Below the pieces are notes generated by a model. It was not told where the DNA came from. It did no database searches and saw only the letters and a program-made list of their open reading frames with translations. Made by a program: the position numbers and the translations under genes. Shown here piece after piece: positions 31,651 to 41,701 of a stretch of 64,000 bases of DNA. Position 1 is the stretch's first letter. Each line of letters opens with the position of its first letter. This stretch comes from Pirellulaceae bacterium. GTDB lineage: Bacteria > Planctomycetota > Planctomycetia > Pirellulales > Pirellulaceae. Location: NCBI GenBank assembly GCA_026004775.1, contig BPJU01000002.1, forward strand, positions 116,335-180,334, in the 5' to 3' direction.

Positions 31651-34600
31651 CAGGCGCTGCGCTGTTGATTTCCCGCGTTACGCGCACCGGCCCTTGGTGG
31701 GGGTTGCCTTCCGGGCCGTCACGCCGCCCGCCGTCAATATTGATGCCGAACTGGGCGGACCGCGAAATGCGGTTGCCCTCGATAATCAGTTGGCCCTGAT
31801 CACGGAATCGATTGCGGTCGCCGACATCGTCATATTGGATGAAGGCAATGCCCCCGGACCGAGCCGTCACCTCGATCGTATACGGCCCAACGCTAAAGCC
31901 GGCCGTTCCGCTGGCCTGGGTATTGATGTCGTACGTGAAGTTGTCGAACGAACTGATGCCGATGTAATAGGTACCCGTTACCGGGATGACGAACTGTAAA
32001 TACGAATCAAGCGTGAACGGTTCACCCGGCGCCGGGTCATCGTCACTGACGGCCAATTCGTTTCCGGCGGAATCGAACAGCCGCACCACTGAATCCAGCG
32101 ACGAACCGTTGATGGCCGCGTCGATGTCAATCGTCACAACCGTACCGGCCGTGAACTGGAACTCCAACAGATCCACGTCCAACCCAGCGTTGTTGCCGAC
32201 CAGAGTGGGATTGTCCCCGATGAAGCCACTGGCCCGAAACGTGGAAGTGGCGCCGGGCACGATCGAAGCTCGTACGGCTCGGCTCTTTGTGTCGTTGATT
32301 TCGGTGGCCGAGGACAAATCGCCCAGAATCACCGAACCGGTCAACGAGCCGATCACGGCGTTGCCGTACAAGTTGATCTTGGTATCGGTGGAATTGGTTC
32401 CCGTAACGGTGCCGTCCGAAAGTCCGGCTCTCAGCGCCAATACGTTTTGAACGGCCGGGCTGTTAATGGCATCCCGGATGCGCTGGGCCAGGACGCGAGC
32501 CGCTTCGGCCGAACGACCGCCTTGGCTGTCGACCGCCAGCGGGTCAAACGGTATAGCCACGTGTCCTGGGGCCACGCCGTTGCCCAGCGTCACGTCCTCG
32601 AACTCGAACACCACGCTATTCACGCCGTCGCTGAGCGTGAATGTCTGGCCATCCACGACTTGGTAAGCGGCCGGAGCGATCAGCGTGAATTCCTGCGACA
32701 AGCGATCGTTGGTGTCGAAGCTGCGAAGCAGCAAGAGAGCCGGGGGATCAAACGGATTGCGCACGCCATATTCGGCACTCCGGCGAATTTCCATCTGATA
32801 GTCGCCCACCACGATCTGGTTGGCGGGAGCGATCGGGTTGGAGATATACGCGGAGCTGCCGTTGGCCCCGGTAGCCATTTCGCCGCGTTCGGCAAAGCCG
32901 ATGATGATGTCATCGATAAACACACCCTCGAAGTTGTTGTTCTGAGCGCGGAGTGCTCCGGGATTGAAGGCGTCACGACCACCATCGAAGCGGGTCGAGG
33001 CGTAGAACGACCCGAAAATATCACCCGGCAGCGACGAGCTCAAACCAAAAGGCCCAGGTGCTGACACCGAGTGGCCAATTACCGTGATGCGGTTGTCGTC
33101 CACAGCAAAGGCGTTCAACACACCTCCGGCGTATCGGTTGGCCAACGCTTGCTGTACGACTGCCGCCACTTCGGCCGCCGTCATGTCGGCATGGACCACA
33201 ATCGGCAAATTGCCGGTTGCGACCCCCGCCGCACCATCGATGACCATGATTGCCCCGGAGCTTTGCGATACTTTGACGGCTCCGTCCAACTGGATGCGGT
33301 TTTGGTGCAGTCGAGGCGTCACGCCGGTAAAGCCATTGACGATGATCTCCAGCTCATAATCTCCGGTACTTCCCGGCGTGCCGAAACCCTGCACCACTGG
33401 GTTGTAACTGGTATTGGGGGCGCCGCTGACACCCACATAATAGGTGCCTGCGCGCGGGGCAGTAAACAGCAACCGCGAATCGCGGCCCAAACCGGGCGCG
33501 TTGTCGTTGATCCCCAACTGCACGCCGGCAGCGTCAAACAGCCGCACCACCGGGTCCAAAGGTGAGCCTAAAGCTTGAGCGCGGACGTTGACTTCGATCG
33601 TGTCCCCCGCGTTCAACTGCAACCGCACCATGTCCACGTCCAGGCCGGGATTGACCGTGAAATTCGGATTGTCGCCGATTCGCCCCTGAGCGCGGAACAA
33701 GTCGGCTCCTCCCTGAAGTCCCGTATCCACCGCCGTGCTGACCAAGTCATTCCCTGCTGTCTCGGCCCGGAGGTTGGCCGTAAGAGTATAACTGGTGCTG
33801 GCCAACACCCTCGCAATCTCTGCGGCCAGCGCCGCCGCCGACTGCGTAGGATTGAAAGCGATCGGAATGCTGCCCGGAGAAACCGTACCGTCATTGTCGA
33901 ACTCGAAGCGCTTGCGATGGATGGTGAACGTCTCGCCATCGCGCGCCGCCGAGCCGGTCGGGACTACCAGCGTCGCCCCCAGATCGATTTCAAATCTGTC
34001 ACCGTCGACCAGCAACAATTGGCCGTCACGCAACTGGTTGCCCGCTACGGCGTGCAGCGTCACACCTCCCGTGGCCGAATCTCCCACGTCCATGCTCCCT
34101 GCCGTGCTGAAGTCGAACCGCAGGCGCAAGTTCTTCTGGCCAGCGAATGGCGATAGATCAATGCGCGCCTGCCGCCAAGATGCGGGAGCACCGTTCTCAC
34201 CAATGTCAAACAGCTCCTGCACCGGCGTGATGGCGTTGTCGTACTCGTCATCAAACAGTCCCGGACCACGGCCCGAATTGTTGGTGGCAACCAGATGCCA
34301 CTGCCCGTCTTCGGTCCCCACAAATACGCGGAAGGCATCCCGCATGAACTGAGGCGGATTGGTCAGAATGGCGCTGGCGTTCTCGGTCTGAAGCCGATAA
34401 TTGAAGTACAACACCGGAGCATCGGCAGCCGAATAGCCTTCCAGGCTGAACGGGTTGGAAATCAACGAACCATGCGCCCCGCCCGGGAAATTATATGTAT
34501 TGACACTGTTGACCGGGTCGTAGAACGGGTCGATCGCCACGTTGTTGGCGGCTTGCGATTCCCAGCCAAACCAGAAACTCGACCCGCCCGGCTGCGCTTC

Positions 34601-37600
34601 ACGGCTGCCGTCAAAGGCGGCGTTGATGCCGTGGCCCGGATCCGACGAGCGCCGGTCGGTGATATGCCACAGGTTGGTGTCCAGCGTTGAAAAGGCCAAA
34701 CCGTTGGCGTCGACGATTCCGGTGTCGATAAAGGTCTGGCCGTTGGCAAAGACCGGTTGCAGGCGACCCGCCGTATCAAAGGCATAAAGCCGTCCATTGC
34801 CATCGATACCAAACAGGATGTTCTGGAAAGCACCTCCAGCCAGATTGCGGGGCCCGGCAGCCAACGCCTGGAAATTGATACCCAGCAGATCGACCGCCGT
34901 GTCGATATAGTCCAGAAAAGCTCCGCCCGGTGAAGTCGGATTGACCACGCGATACAGCCCACCGCGGTCGCTCACCGCATACAGCGTGTTCCCCACGAAG
35001 GCCATACCGGTCACTAGACCGCCCGGTGCCGCGCCCGCGATGCGCAATGGCGGATCATCCGTACGATTCGGGTCAAAGCGAGCCCCGCCTCTCAGACTCA
35101 CCACCTGGCCATTTCGCGTAACGCTAAAGCCCTGAGCCGCAATGGCGGCCTGCATCCGGGCGGCAATTTGAGCTGCCGAGTCATCGGCCAGGAAGCCGAC
35201 CGCGATGGCCCCCGGCGTATTCGGTACGTTGTCATGGCCCAGGTCGATCACCGCCCCGCGGTTGACCAACTCTGTGAAATTGCCACTTGCCGGACCCAGG
35301 AAGTTCACACGCGTACCTTCCCACCCCACCGTAATCCCGGGTACACCCGGCACGCCGTTGAAAACCCGCACCAAAGCCTGGCCAAAGTCGGTGTTGGTGC
35401 TGATTTCCTCCAAAGGAATAAGCACGGTACCCGGCGGGTTGGGAATCGGCCGCGACGTACTGCGTCCGGTGTTGCCTTCGATATGCATGCCGGCCGACGT
35501 TTCGGTGGCGGCAATGCTGTTAATCAGACTGATCCGGTTCGTCGTACCCAGCCGCTGCGCTGAAGCATTGAATACGCCGGGGTTGGTCTGGCTGTTGATC
35601 GCGTTGACCATGGCCGCGATCAACTGAGCCTGGTTCATCCCAACGTTGAACGGCACAGGGATCACGTTGCCGGTGATCGGCGGCCCGGTGCCGTTGTCCC
35701 ACTCGAAGACACGCGTCACTGGGGTCGGTTGGTTATCGGTTACTGTAAAGCGCTCCCCATCCTGGATGAAGTTGCCGTTGATCGCGTCCATCACGAACAC
35801 TTCACCGGTGTCGATCTCGTACGGCACCCCATCCAGGAAAAAGGTGTCCCCATCACGCAAAAACGCCGGGTTGGGGCCACTGGGATTGAGCGTCAGCGTG
35901 ATTTCCGGACCGCTGACGAACTCAAACTGCCGGAAAGTGGCTCCCTGAACGACTGCGAAGCGCGTACCGTCCAGGATAATAGGGATCGTCAGCCCCGTGG
36001 CGTCGATGGTGGTTGCCTCCGGAGCGATGATCACCGTGTCACCTAACCCCAGCGGGTCGGCGTCCGTAATGAGCGCCCCTCGCTCCACAATCTGGGTACC
36101 GGCCCCGGATAGAAGCGCATTACCGGACCGGTTGGAAGCCGGCGCACTGATCGCTGCTCCGGTAGCCGGTTCGAACTGATAAAGAATGTTCTGCGTTACG
36201 GCGATTCCCGGCGGGTTGACTCCGGGCGGCCGGCCGCCCACGGCAAAGCCTCGCTCTACCCCATCCCCAAGATTGCCAAATGCGATGGCATGGAAGTTGA
36301 TTCCGTGGCCAATCCGGTTGCCCCCCACCAAATTGCTGCGCACCGGGTTGCCCGGGTTGGCGGGATCGTCTTCGTATGTCTCAATTCCCGAGGAGCCCAC
36401 CACCGTCGTAGCGGCCGTACCCGTATCGATGCGGAAGTAGATACCAGCATTGGCGTCCGACGGAGGCGGTACCTCCAGGTCCAGCGAAAACGACATCAGG
36501 TCGCCATTCGGCCGGAAAGCAACATCGCCCACATCGAAATTGAACCGGCCCACGATCGTCTCTCGCTGCCCCGTGAAGGGATCCACCGTATACAGGTTCG
36601 TCTGATCGGGCGTACCGGGATCCTGGCTCACGTACAGCGTAACGTCACTCAGTGTCCACGGCACCACACTGCTTTGATCCAACAACACAGGTATCGCGGG
36701 CGGGTCGGCCGTACCGCCACCGGACGAGTCGACATGGTCTTCGGCAATGCGCCGTACGGAGTTGATCGGCTCAAGACGCAACAAGGGGTTAGCCGGGTTG
36801 GCAAAGGTAAACTGGCCCAATTCTCCGGGGATTTGCGTCACCGGCGAGACGGCCACCGAGTAGGTGCCGGCCGGCAAGGCGACCGTGCCGATAAACGGAT
36901 CCAGTTTGCCGGCACTGCCGCGCGACAGGTCGTCCATATTGACGCCGGCCAGCGGTCCCGGCTGGTCCTCGGCGATATTACCTTTCTGGCCGACCAACAC
37001 CAGGTTGCCGGCGGCGTCGAACACCGCCAGTACCGTGTTCGGCCTCCCCAAGCCATCAGCATAATCCACGTCGAACGTGGCATAGACCCATTGCGGATTG
37101 GTGGCACTGGCCTGTTGCTGCACGTTGACGTAGCGGGCATCGAACTGGTAGAAGTCGACATCACCAGCCGGATTCAGTGCGCCGGCCACCGCCAGCGCCG
37201 CTCGATCCGTCTGCATCAGGTTGCCCAGGCGCTGGGCGGTGGCGATGGAGTTGTTGGGAGTGGTGTCTTCGGTCACCTCGCCTGTCAGCGGCGAATGGAT
37301 CGGCTGGCCCAGTACTTCAATACCGGTTGTGGCGAAGCGGATGTCGGCCCCCCGAATAACCGAACCGGGAACCTCATCCAATTCGCGCAGCCTTACCTGG
37401 AGCTGATAGACGCCTCGTGAACGCCCGCCCTCCAGGTTGTCCAAATTGGGGCTACTGCTGCGCACCCGCACGTAGTAAGTACCTCGAGTCCCAGCCACAC
37501 CCGGCAACACGACGCGCATGCCTGCGTCGCGCGGATTGGTCGAATAGCGGTCCACGCCATCGAACGGCGACTTTTGCAACGGATTTACATGGTTCGGCGG

Positions 37601-40600
37601 CATCGACGGATCGCGATACAGCAAAGCTGGATTGACCGCCTCGTCGAACGAATTGTCCGATCGAGCCAGGACCAGACCTTCGGCCGTAATGAGCTCGACT
37701 ACCGTGTCCAGGGCGTGGGAGGTGCGGTCGATGTCGAACCAAACTTCCGTGCCGGCCTGAGCCGTGAACCGATAGACATCGACGTCTCCGGGTTTGTTGA
37801 TGACGCCATCCACGACAAAACCGAGCCGCAGAGTCTCGTCGCCCGCCTTCTCATGCGGAGCCAAATCGCCCAACAATTCCGCTCGGTCCGGGGTGTTGTT
37901 GCTGTCCGGCAAGGAACCGTCGGCGGATTCTATCTCCATCACACGGCTCACGTTTCGATCGTGGCTGTATTCCTCCAGCCGGACACTGCGCCAGTCACCC
38001 GGCTGAGCCGGGTTACCGCCGGCCTGCTGTACGATGGAGCTTACGATCGCATTAGCAAAACTGACAGCCGTCAGACCACCGAACTGGATCTGGTCGATGT
38101 CGCCGACGATTCCCCCCAAGGCATGGACCATGTTGGCGTAATCGGGGATAGTCGTATCGAAGCCGGGAAGGAAGCGGCCGCCGGGCGACTTGATAAATCC
38201 GCCGGCTCCATCCTCGGTATAGGAATTGCCCTGAGCGTCCAGGGCCAGTGCCGGGTTATTGTTGGCGTCGACAATTTGGACACTGAGGATGCCTTCCAGC
38301 TTAATGCCGGCGCTTTGCAGCTTGGCCAGCGTGTTATTGAAGGTGGCCGTAGGATCGACCTGATCGCGATCTTCGTTTGTGACGAGGATCACGAATTTGG
38401 CTGCTTCGGGCCGCATTAATGGCCGGTACGTATCGACCGTAAAATGCAGTGCCAGCCATCCGTCTTCGATTGCTCCGGTTTCGGTCAATTGGCCGGCCGC
38501 CACAGCGTATTCGGCCGCCGTGCCAAACAGGGCCCCGCCTGCCCCCACCGGGATCGCTCGCGGCACGACATTCGCATCCCCGAAACCCACCAGTCCGAAC
38601 CGGTTGATGCCTCGCGTGCCGTCACCGATACCGGCTGCCGCCAGACCCGCGTCAATCGCCGCCACCATGCCCACGGAAAATTGCTGAGCAAAGGCCATTG
38701 AGCCGGATTCGTCCATGACGACCACAATGTCAGCATAAGGAACACCGGTTTCGGCACCGCACAATCCCGTGTTGTGGGTGTCGACTTGGGGCGTACCGTC
38801 CGGCGTGAAGCCCGCACCGACACTGCAATCGTCCAACGAGGTAATGACTACCGGATGGCGAGGTTGTCCGAGGATTTGGATCGCCCCACCGATGCGGTCA
38901 TCGATGTCCAAGGGTACCCCTTGCGCCGTAAAACCGGCATTGGTTCCCGATGCCTTGATCACCAGGCTCGCGTCAGGGCGACTGACCAACCGCAAACCGC
39001 CGAACGTATGGAAGTCCGGTACGTCGATACTGTCGAAAATCACATGAACGATGTCCGTATCGTCCCATACGCTTTCGGTGGTCAGCGTGGCTGCACGTAC
39101 CACCATCCCGTTGATGGCGTTGTCGTCTAAGCGGTTGCCGGCTACCAGCGGGCCATGATTTCCCAAGCTCAGTGGGTGCACATCGGCCGTTCCTGTTGCC
39201 CGGCCCCAATCGTTTACCAGGTCGGCATTGAGCGAATTGACGTTGATGCTGATGGCGGGACCCAGGTTGTGGCGGAGGATGTTGTTGGTAATAACCGGCT
39301 GCGCTCCGCGGACAAAAATCGTCGCTTCGCGGTTAAAGCCGCGGCCGAACCGCGACTCGACGCTCTGCGGATTGTTGTCCACCGGCTGGAAGCCGTGGTC
39401 GTTGAATTCCACGATCGAATTCGCAATGCGCGCATCCGCCTGATGAATCTCGACCACGTTGAACGCTCGGAAAGCGCCTTCCAATCGTGCGGTACCACCG
39501 CCGTAAGACAGAACAGCATGGTCCAAGCTCAGGCTGCTGGCTGGCCCCGCATAAATGCCGGACCAAGCGCCCGGCTGTACGGAAGCCGATGCATTGGAAG
39601 CGGTGTTGAACGTGCCACCTGCCCCATAGCGCCGATCCGCTAAAGCGGTGAATACCACCGGCTGGCCGTCTAGACCTTCGGCGATCAGATTGGCACCCAT
39701 GCCCAGAGTGATAAGAGCCGCTTCGCTCTTGACAATGGCTCCCGGATCGACGCGCAGCCGTCCATCGAGCCGGCCTCGTACCACTTCCGGCACATCCCGC
39801 AAGGGCCCGCCGGCGGTCGTGCCATCATCCAAAAACGTTCGTGACGTGCCGTTGATCTCCGCTACCAGTGTGTAGGGCCCGCTGCCTCCTGCCGTGCTGC
39901 GATAGATACGCCGTGTCACAAAACCAGGGAATCCGGCCACCGTCGGAAGATTCTCCAGCAGAATCGAACCTACGTTCGGACTGCCCGAAACGTCCGGGTT
40001 ACCGGGTATCGTTACCGTGGCCGTCACATCCGAAGCCGGCCCTTCGTTGCCGCTGGCATCCACGAACGTGATGCGATAGTTATAGTCGCCCGGTGCCAAG
40101 GATCCGCCTGGTGAGGATCCAGGGCTGACTTTGACCAATACCACCGGTGGTGGATTGGTTTCCAGAATCGGACCGCCGGGAGTTCCCGTGATGGTCAGGT
40201 TCTCTTGTAACACGTATACGATGTCGGTCTCGTTCCAGCGAGCGGCTACGGTGAGTGTTTCCGGCTGGGAACCGGGCGAGGTGCGCACGCGCACAAACAA
40301 ACCGTTAATCGTGTTGTTCACCACCTGGTTGCCATGGATGTCCGGCCCCAACCGCTGGTAATCCGAAGTGAAAATAGCTGACTTCTGGGACTCCGGACTG
40401 TGGAAGTTGGATTCCTCAAAGCTGTTGGGATTGGCCGAGATCGCGGCATGTGCGCTGCGGGTAATGCGGCTGTTGGCAATCGTGGGCCGACTGTCGGCGA
40501 TGTGCACCGGATCGACCAGAGTCGGCACGCCGTTGATCGTCACATTGCCGCCACCATAACGGATGTCGGCGTAATAGACGCTATTGAGGAAAATCCCCTG

Positions 40601-41701
40601 CTTTTCGTAGCTGAATCGGTTGGCGTCCCGACTATCCAAGTCGGCCCGAAACACCAGACCGCCCCAGTCGCCCGGTGCTGGAGCCGGCGGACGCGGATCG
40701 GGGTTGGTCCCCACGCCGATCGGCTCATGAAGTGACGTGAAAAGCACGCTGCCGACGATCGGCTGGCCGAATTCATCTAGTTTCACGTTACCCGCAGCAT
40801 CAACATAGCGCGGCACGCCCAATACTTGAAACGCGCCGGCGCTGCGATCGATGTTCGGCGAGGAGCTACCCACACCGATACGGGCTCGGCGCAACTTGAT
40901 AACGGCTCCAGCATCGACCATCACCGTCACGCCACGCGGCACTTCCAGTGTCGTACCATCGGCCAGCGGCTGGCCGCCCAGCGCGCTGAAGCCGATTTCA
41001 TACGCAAGATTGTCATTCAAGGTTGCCAGATCACCGTCAGCCCCTCCGTTGCCGACGATCCGCACAACGTCTCCCGGACTCGCGGCGGCCAATGCCGTGC
41101 TGATGCGGTTGAACGGCCGAGCCAGCGAGCCGTCGGCGCCCAGACTGGGAGCCGACTTGTCGACAAAGATCGTGCGCGGCGAGACGCGGAACCAGTAGTT
41201 GAAAACCCCGCCGGGAATGCCGTCCCCATCGCCATCCAGCGGCGTCGACGCCGCCAGTGACGGCGCGGCGGGATTGGCACTGTTGTCGGCATCGACGATG
41301 GAGTTAGTAGCATCGGGGCGAAAATCCAACCGCAGTTGATAAGCGCCCTGTGTCCGGCCGCCGAAACCGGAATCTTCTATGTTAGGATCGTAATCATTAT
41401 TGCCGCTAGCGCTTACGCCAATGTAGTAGATTCCCGGTTCTAATAGTAATTCCAAGTATGAATCACGGCTGAAATAGTTATCGTTCCTCGCAACAAGTTC
41501 ACGCCCATTGACGGTTTCACGATAAAGTGTCAATACGGTATCCAAATGGCTATCATCGGGGAGCCGTTCGGCAATCGTCTCAGCAGTAAACAACCCGCGC
41601 TGCGTGACTTCAAACTTATACAGGTCGATATCCTTGCTTTCCGGGCGATACAAGAAACTGCCCATGGACGATGTCGTGGTCGCCGGGGAAAATCGGCTCA
41701 T
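31448..41701 (-). CDS. Giant metzincin protein, middle fragment
   Basis: An uninterrupted 3417-codon frame, the largest piece of the giant gene. Real coding starts near 41650, where GSFLYRPESKDIDLYKFEV continues the upstream fragment, and ends near 31655. It contains pre-peptidase C-terminal (PPC)-like domains near the start and repeatedly later, parallel beta-helix regions, and fibronectin-like linkers. A von Willebrand A domain with a MIDAS motif (VVVMDESGSMA) lies at about 38.7 kb. There are also about four TFEFD-type repeats. The protein would be exported and cell-surface associated, with the vWA and PPC modules probably mediating adhesion or assembly. No catalytic motif is obvious in this piece. 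Confidence 0.83.
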   Translation of the reverse strand: MSRFSPATTTSSMGSFLYRPESKDIDLYKFEVTQRGLFTAETIAERLPDDSHLDTVLTLYRETVNGRELVARNDNYFSRDSYLELLLEPGIYYIGVSASGNNDYDPNIEDSGFGGRTQGAYQLRLDFRPDATNSIVDADNSANPAAPSLAASTPLDGDGDGIPGGVFNYWFRVSPRTIFVDKSAPSLGADGSLARPFNRISTALAAASPGDVVRIVGNGGADGDLATLNDNLAYEIGFSALGGQPLADGTTLEVPRGVTVMVDAGAVIKLRRARIGVGSSSPNIDRSAGAFQVLGVPRYVDAAGNVKLDEFGQPIVGSVLFTSLHEPIGVGTNPDPRPPAPAPGDWGGLVFRADLDSRDANRFSYEKQGIFLNSVYYADIRYGGGNVTINGVPTLVDPVHIADSRPTIANSRITRSAHAAISANPNSFEESNFHSPESQKSAIFTSDYQRLGPDIHGNQVVNNTINGLFVRVRTSPGSQPETLTVAARWNETDIVYVLQENLTITGTPGGPILETNPPPVVLVKVSPGSSPGGSLAPGDYNYRITFVDASGNEGPASDVTATVTIPGNPDVSGSPNVGSILLENLPTVAGFPGFVTRRIYRSTAGGSGPYTLVAEINGTSRTFLDDGTTAGGPLRDVPEVVRGRLDGRLRVDPGAIVKSEAALITLGMGANLIAEGLDGQPVVFTALADRRYGAGGTFNTASNASASVQPGAWSGIYAGPASSLSLDHAVLSYGGGTARLEGAFRAFNVVEIHQADARIANSIVEFNDHGFQPVDNNPQSVESRFGRGFNREATIFVRGAQPVITNNILRHNLGPAISINVNSLNADLVNDWGRATGTADVHPLSLGNHGPLVAGNRLDDNAINGMVVRAATLTTESVWDDTDIVHVIFDSIDVPDFHTFGGLRLVSRPDASLVIKASGTNAGFTAQGVPLDIDDRIGGAIQILGQPRHPVVITSLDDCSVGAGFTPDGTPQVDTHNTGLCGAETGVPYADIVVVMDESGSMAFAQQFSVGMVAAIDAGLAAAGIGDGTRGINRFGLVGFGDANVVPRAIPVGAGGALFGTAAEYAVAAGQLTETGAIEDGWLALHFTVDTYRPLMRPEAAKFVILVTNEDRDQVDPTATFNNTLAKLQSAGIKLEGILSVQIVDANNNPALALDAQGNSYTEDGAGGFIKSPGGRFLPGFDTTIPDYANMVHALGGIVGDIDQIQFGGLTAVSFANAIVSSIVQQAGGNPAQPGDWRSVRLEEYSHDRNVSRVMEIESADGSLPDSNNTPDRAELLGDLAPHEKAGDETLRLGFVVDGVINKPGDVDVYRFTAQAGTEVWFDIDRTSHALDTVVELITAEGLVLARSDNSFDEAVNPALLYRDPSMPPNHVNPLQKSPFDGVDRYSTNPRDAGMRVVLPGVAGTRGTYYVRVRSSSPNLDNLEGGRSRGVYQLQVRLRELDEVPGSVIRGADIRFATTGIEVLGQPIHSPLTGEVTEDTTPNNSIATAQRLGNLMQTDRAALAVAGALNPAGDVDFYQFDARYVNVQQQASATNPQWVYATFDVDYADGLGRPNTVLAVFDAAGNLVLVGQKGNIAEDQPGPLAGVNMDDLSRGSAGKLDPFIGTVALPAGTYSVAVSPVTQIPGELGQFTFANPANPLLRLEPINSVRRIAEDHVDSSGGGTADPPAIPVLLDQSSVVPWTLSDVTLYVSQDPGTPDQTNLYTVDPFTGQRETIVGRFNFDVGDVAFRPNGDLMSFSLDLEVPPPSDANAGIYFRIDTGTAATTVVGSSGIETYEDDPANPGNPVRSNLVGGNRIGHGINFHAIAFGNLGDGVERGFAVGGRPPGVNPPGIAVTQNILYQFEPATGAAISAPASNRSGNALLSGAGTQIVERGALITDADPLGLGDTVIIAPEATTIDATGLTIPIILDGTRFAVVQGATFRQFEFVSGPEITLTLNPSGPNPAFLRDGDTFFLDGVPYEIDTGEVFVMDAINGNFIQDGERFTVTDNQPTPVTRVFEWDNGTGPPITGNVIPVPFNVGMNQAQLIAAMVNAINSQTNPGVFNASAQRLGTTNRISLINSIAATETSAGMHIEGNTGRSTSRPIPNPPGTVLIPLEEISTNTDFGQALVRVFNGVPGVPGITVGWEGTRVNFLGPASGNFTELVNRGAVIDLGHDNVPNTPGAIAVGFLADDSAAQIAARMQAAIAAQGFSVTRNGQVVSLRGGARFDPNRTDDPPLRIAGAAPGGLVTGMAFVGNTLYAVSDRGGLYRVVNPTSPGGAFLDYIDTAVDLLGINFQALAAGPRNLAGGAFQNILFGIDGNGRLYAFDTAGRLQPVFANGQTFIDTGIVDANGLAFSTLDTNLWHITDRRSSDPGHGINAAFDGSREAQPGGSSFWFGWESQAANNVAIDPFYDPVNSVNTYNFPGGAHGSLISNPFSLEGYSAADAPVLYFNYRLQTENASAILTNPPQFMRDAFRVFVGTEDGQWHLVATNNSGRGPGLFDDEYDNAITPVQELFDIGENGAPASWRQARIDLSPFAGQKNLRLRFDFSTAGSMDVGDSATGGVTLHAVAGNQLRDGQLLLVDGDRFEIDLGATLVVPTGSAARDGETFTIHRKRFEFDNDGTVSPGSIPIAFNPTQSAAALAAEIARVLASTSYTLTANLRAETAGNDLVSTAVDTGLQGGADLFRAQGRIGDNPNFTVNPGLDVDMVRLQLNAGDTIEVNVRAQALGSPLDPVVRLFDAAGVQLGINDNAPGLGRDSRLLFTAPRAGTYYVGVSGAPNTSYNPVVQGFGTPGSTGDYELEIIVNGFTGVTPRLHQNRIQLDGAVKVSQSSGAIMVIDGAAGVATGNLPIVVHADMTAAEVAAVVQQALANRYAGGVLNAFAVDDNRITVIGHSVSAPGPFGLSSSLPGDIFGSFYASTRFDGGRDAFNPGALRAQNNNFEGVFIDDIIIGFAERGEMATGANGSSAYISNPIAPANQIVVGDYQMEIRRSAEYGVRNPFDPPALLLLRSFDTNDRLSQEFTLIAPAAYQVVDGQTFTLSDGVNSVVFEFEDVTLGNGVAPGHVAIPFDPLAVDSQGGRSAEAARVLAQRIRDAINSPAVQNVLALRAGLSDGTVTGTNSTDTKINLYGNAVIGSLTGSVILGDLSSATEINDTKSRAVRASIVPGATSTFRASGFIGDNPTLVGNNAGLDVDLLEFQFTAGTVVTIDIDAAINGSSLDSVVRLFDSAGNELAVSDDDPAPGEPFTLDSYLQFVIPVTGTYYIGISSFDNFTYDINTQASGTAGFSVGPYTIEVTARSGGIAFIQYDDVGDRNRFRDQGQLIIEGNRISRSAQFGINIDGGRRDGPEGNPHQGPVRVTREINSAAPGARCGGYQQHPQQQHQRRHPLCRDSGGCRPATRSCSVRQDRQQYHLRVGPVGRRYPGREQCLADAAQ

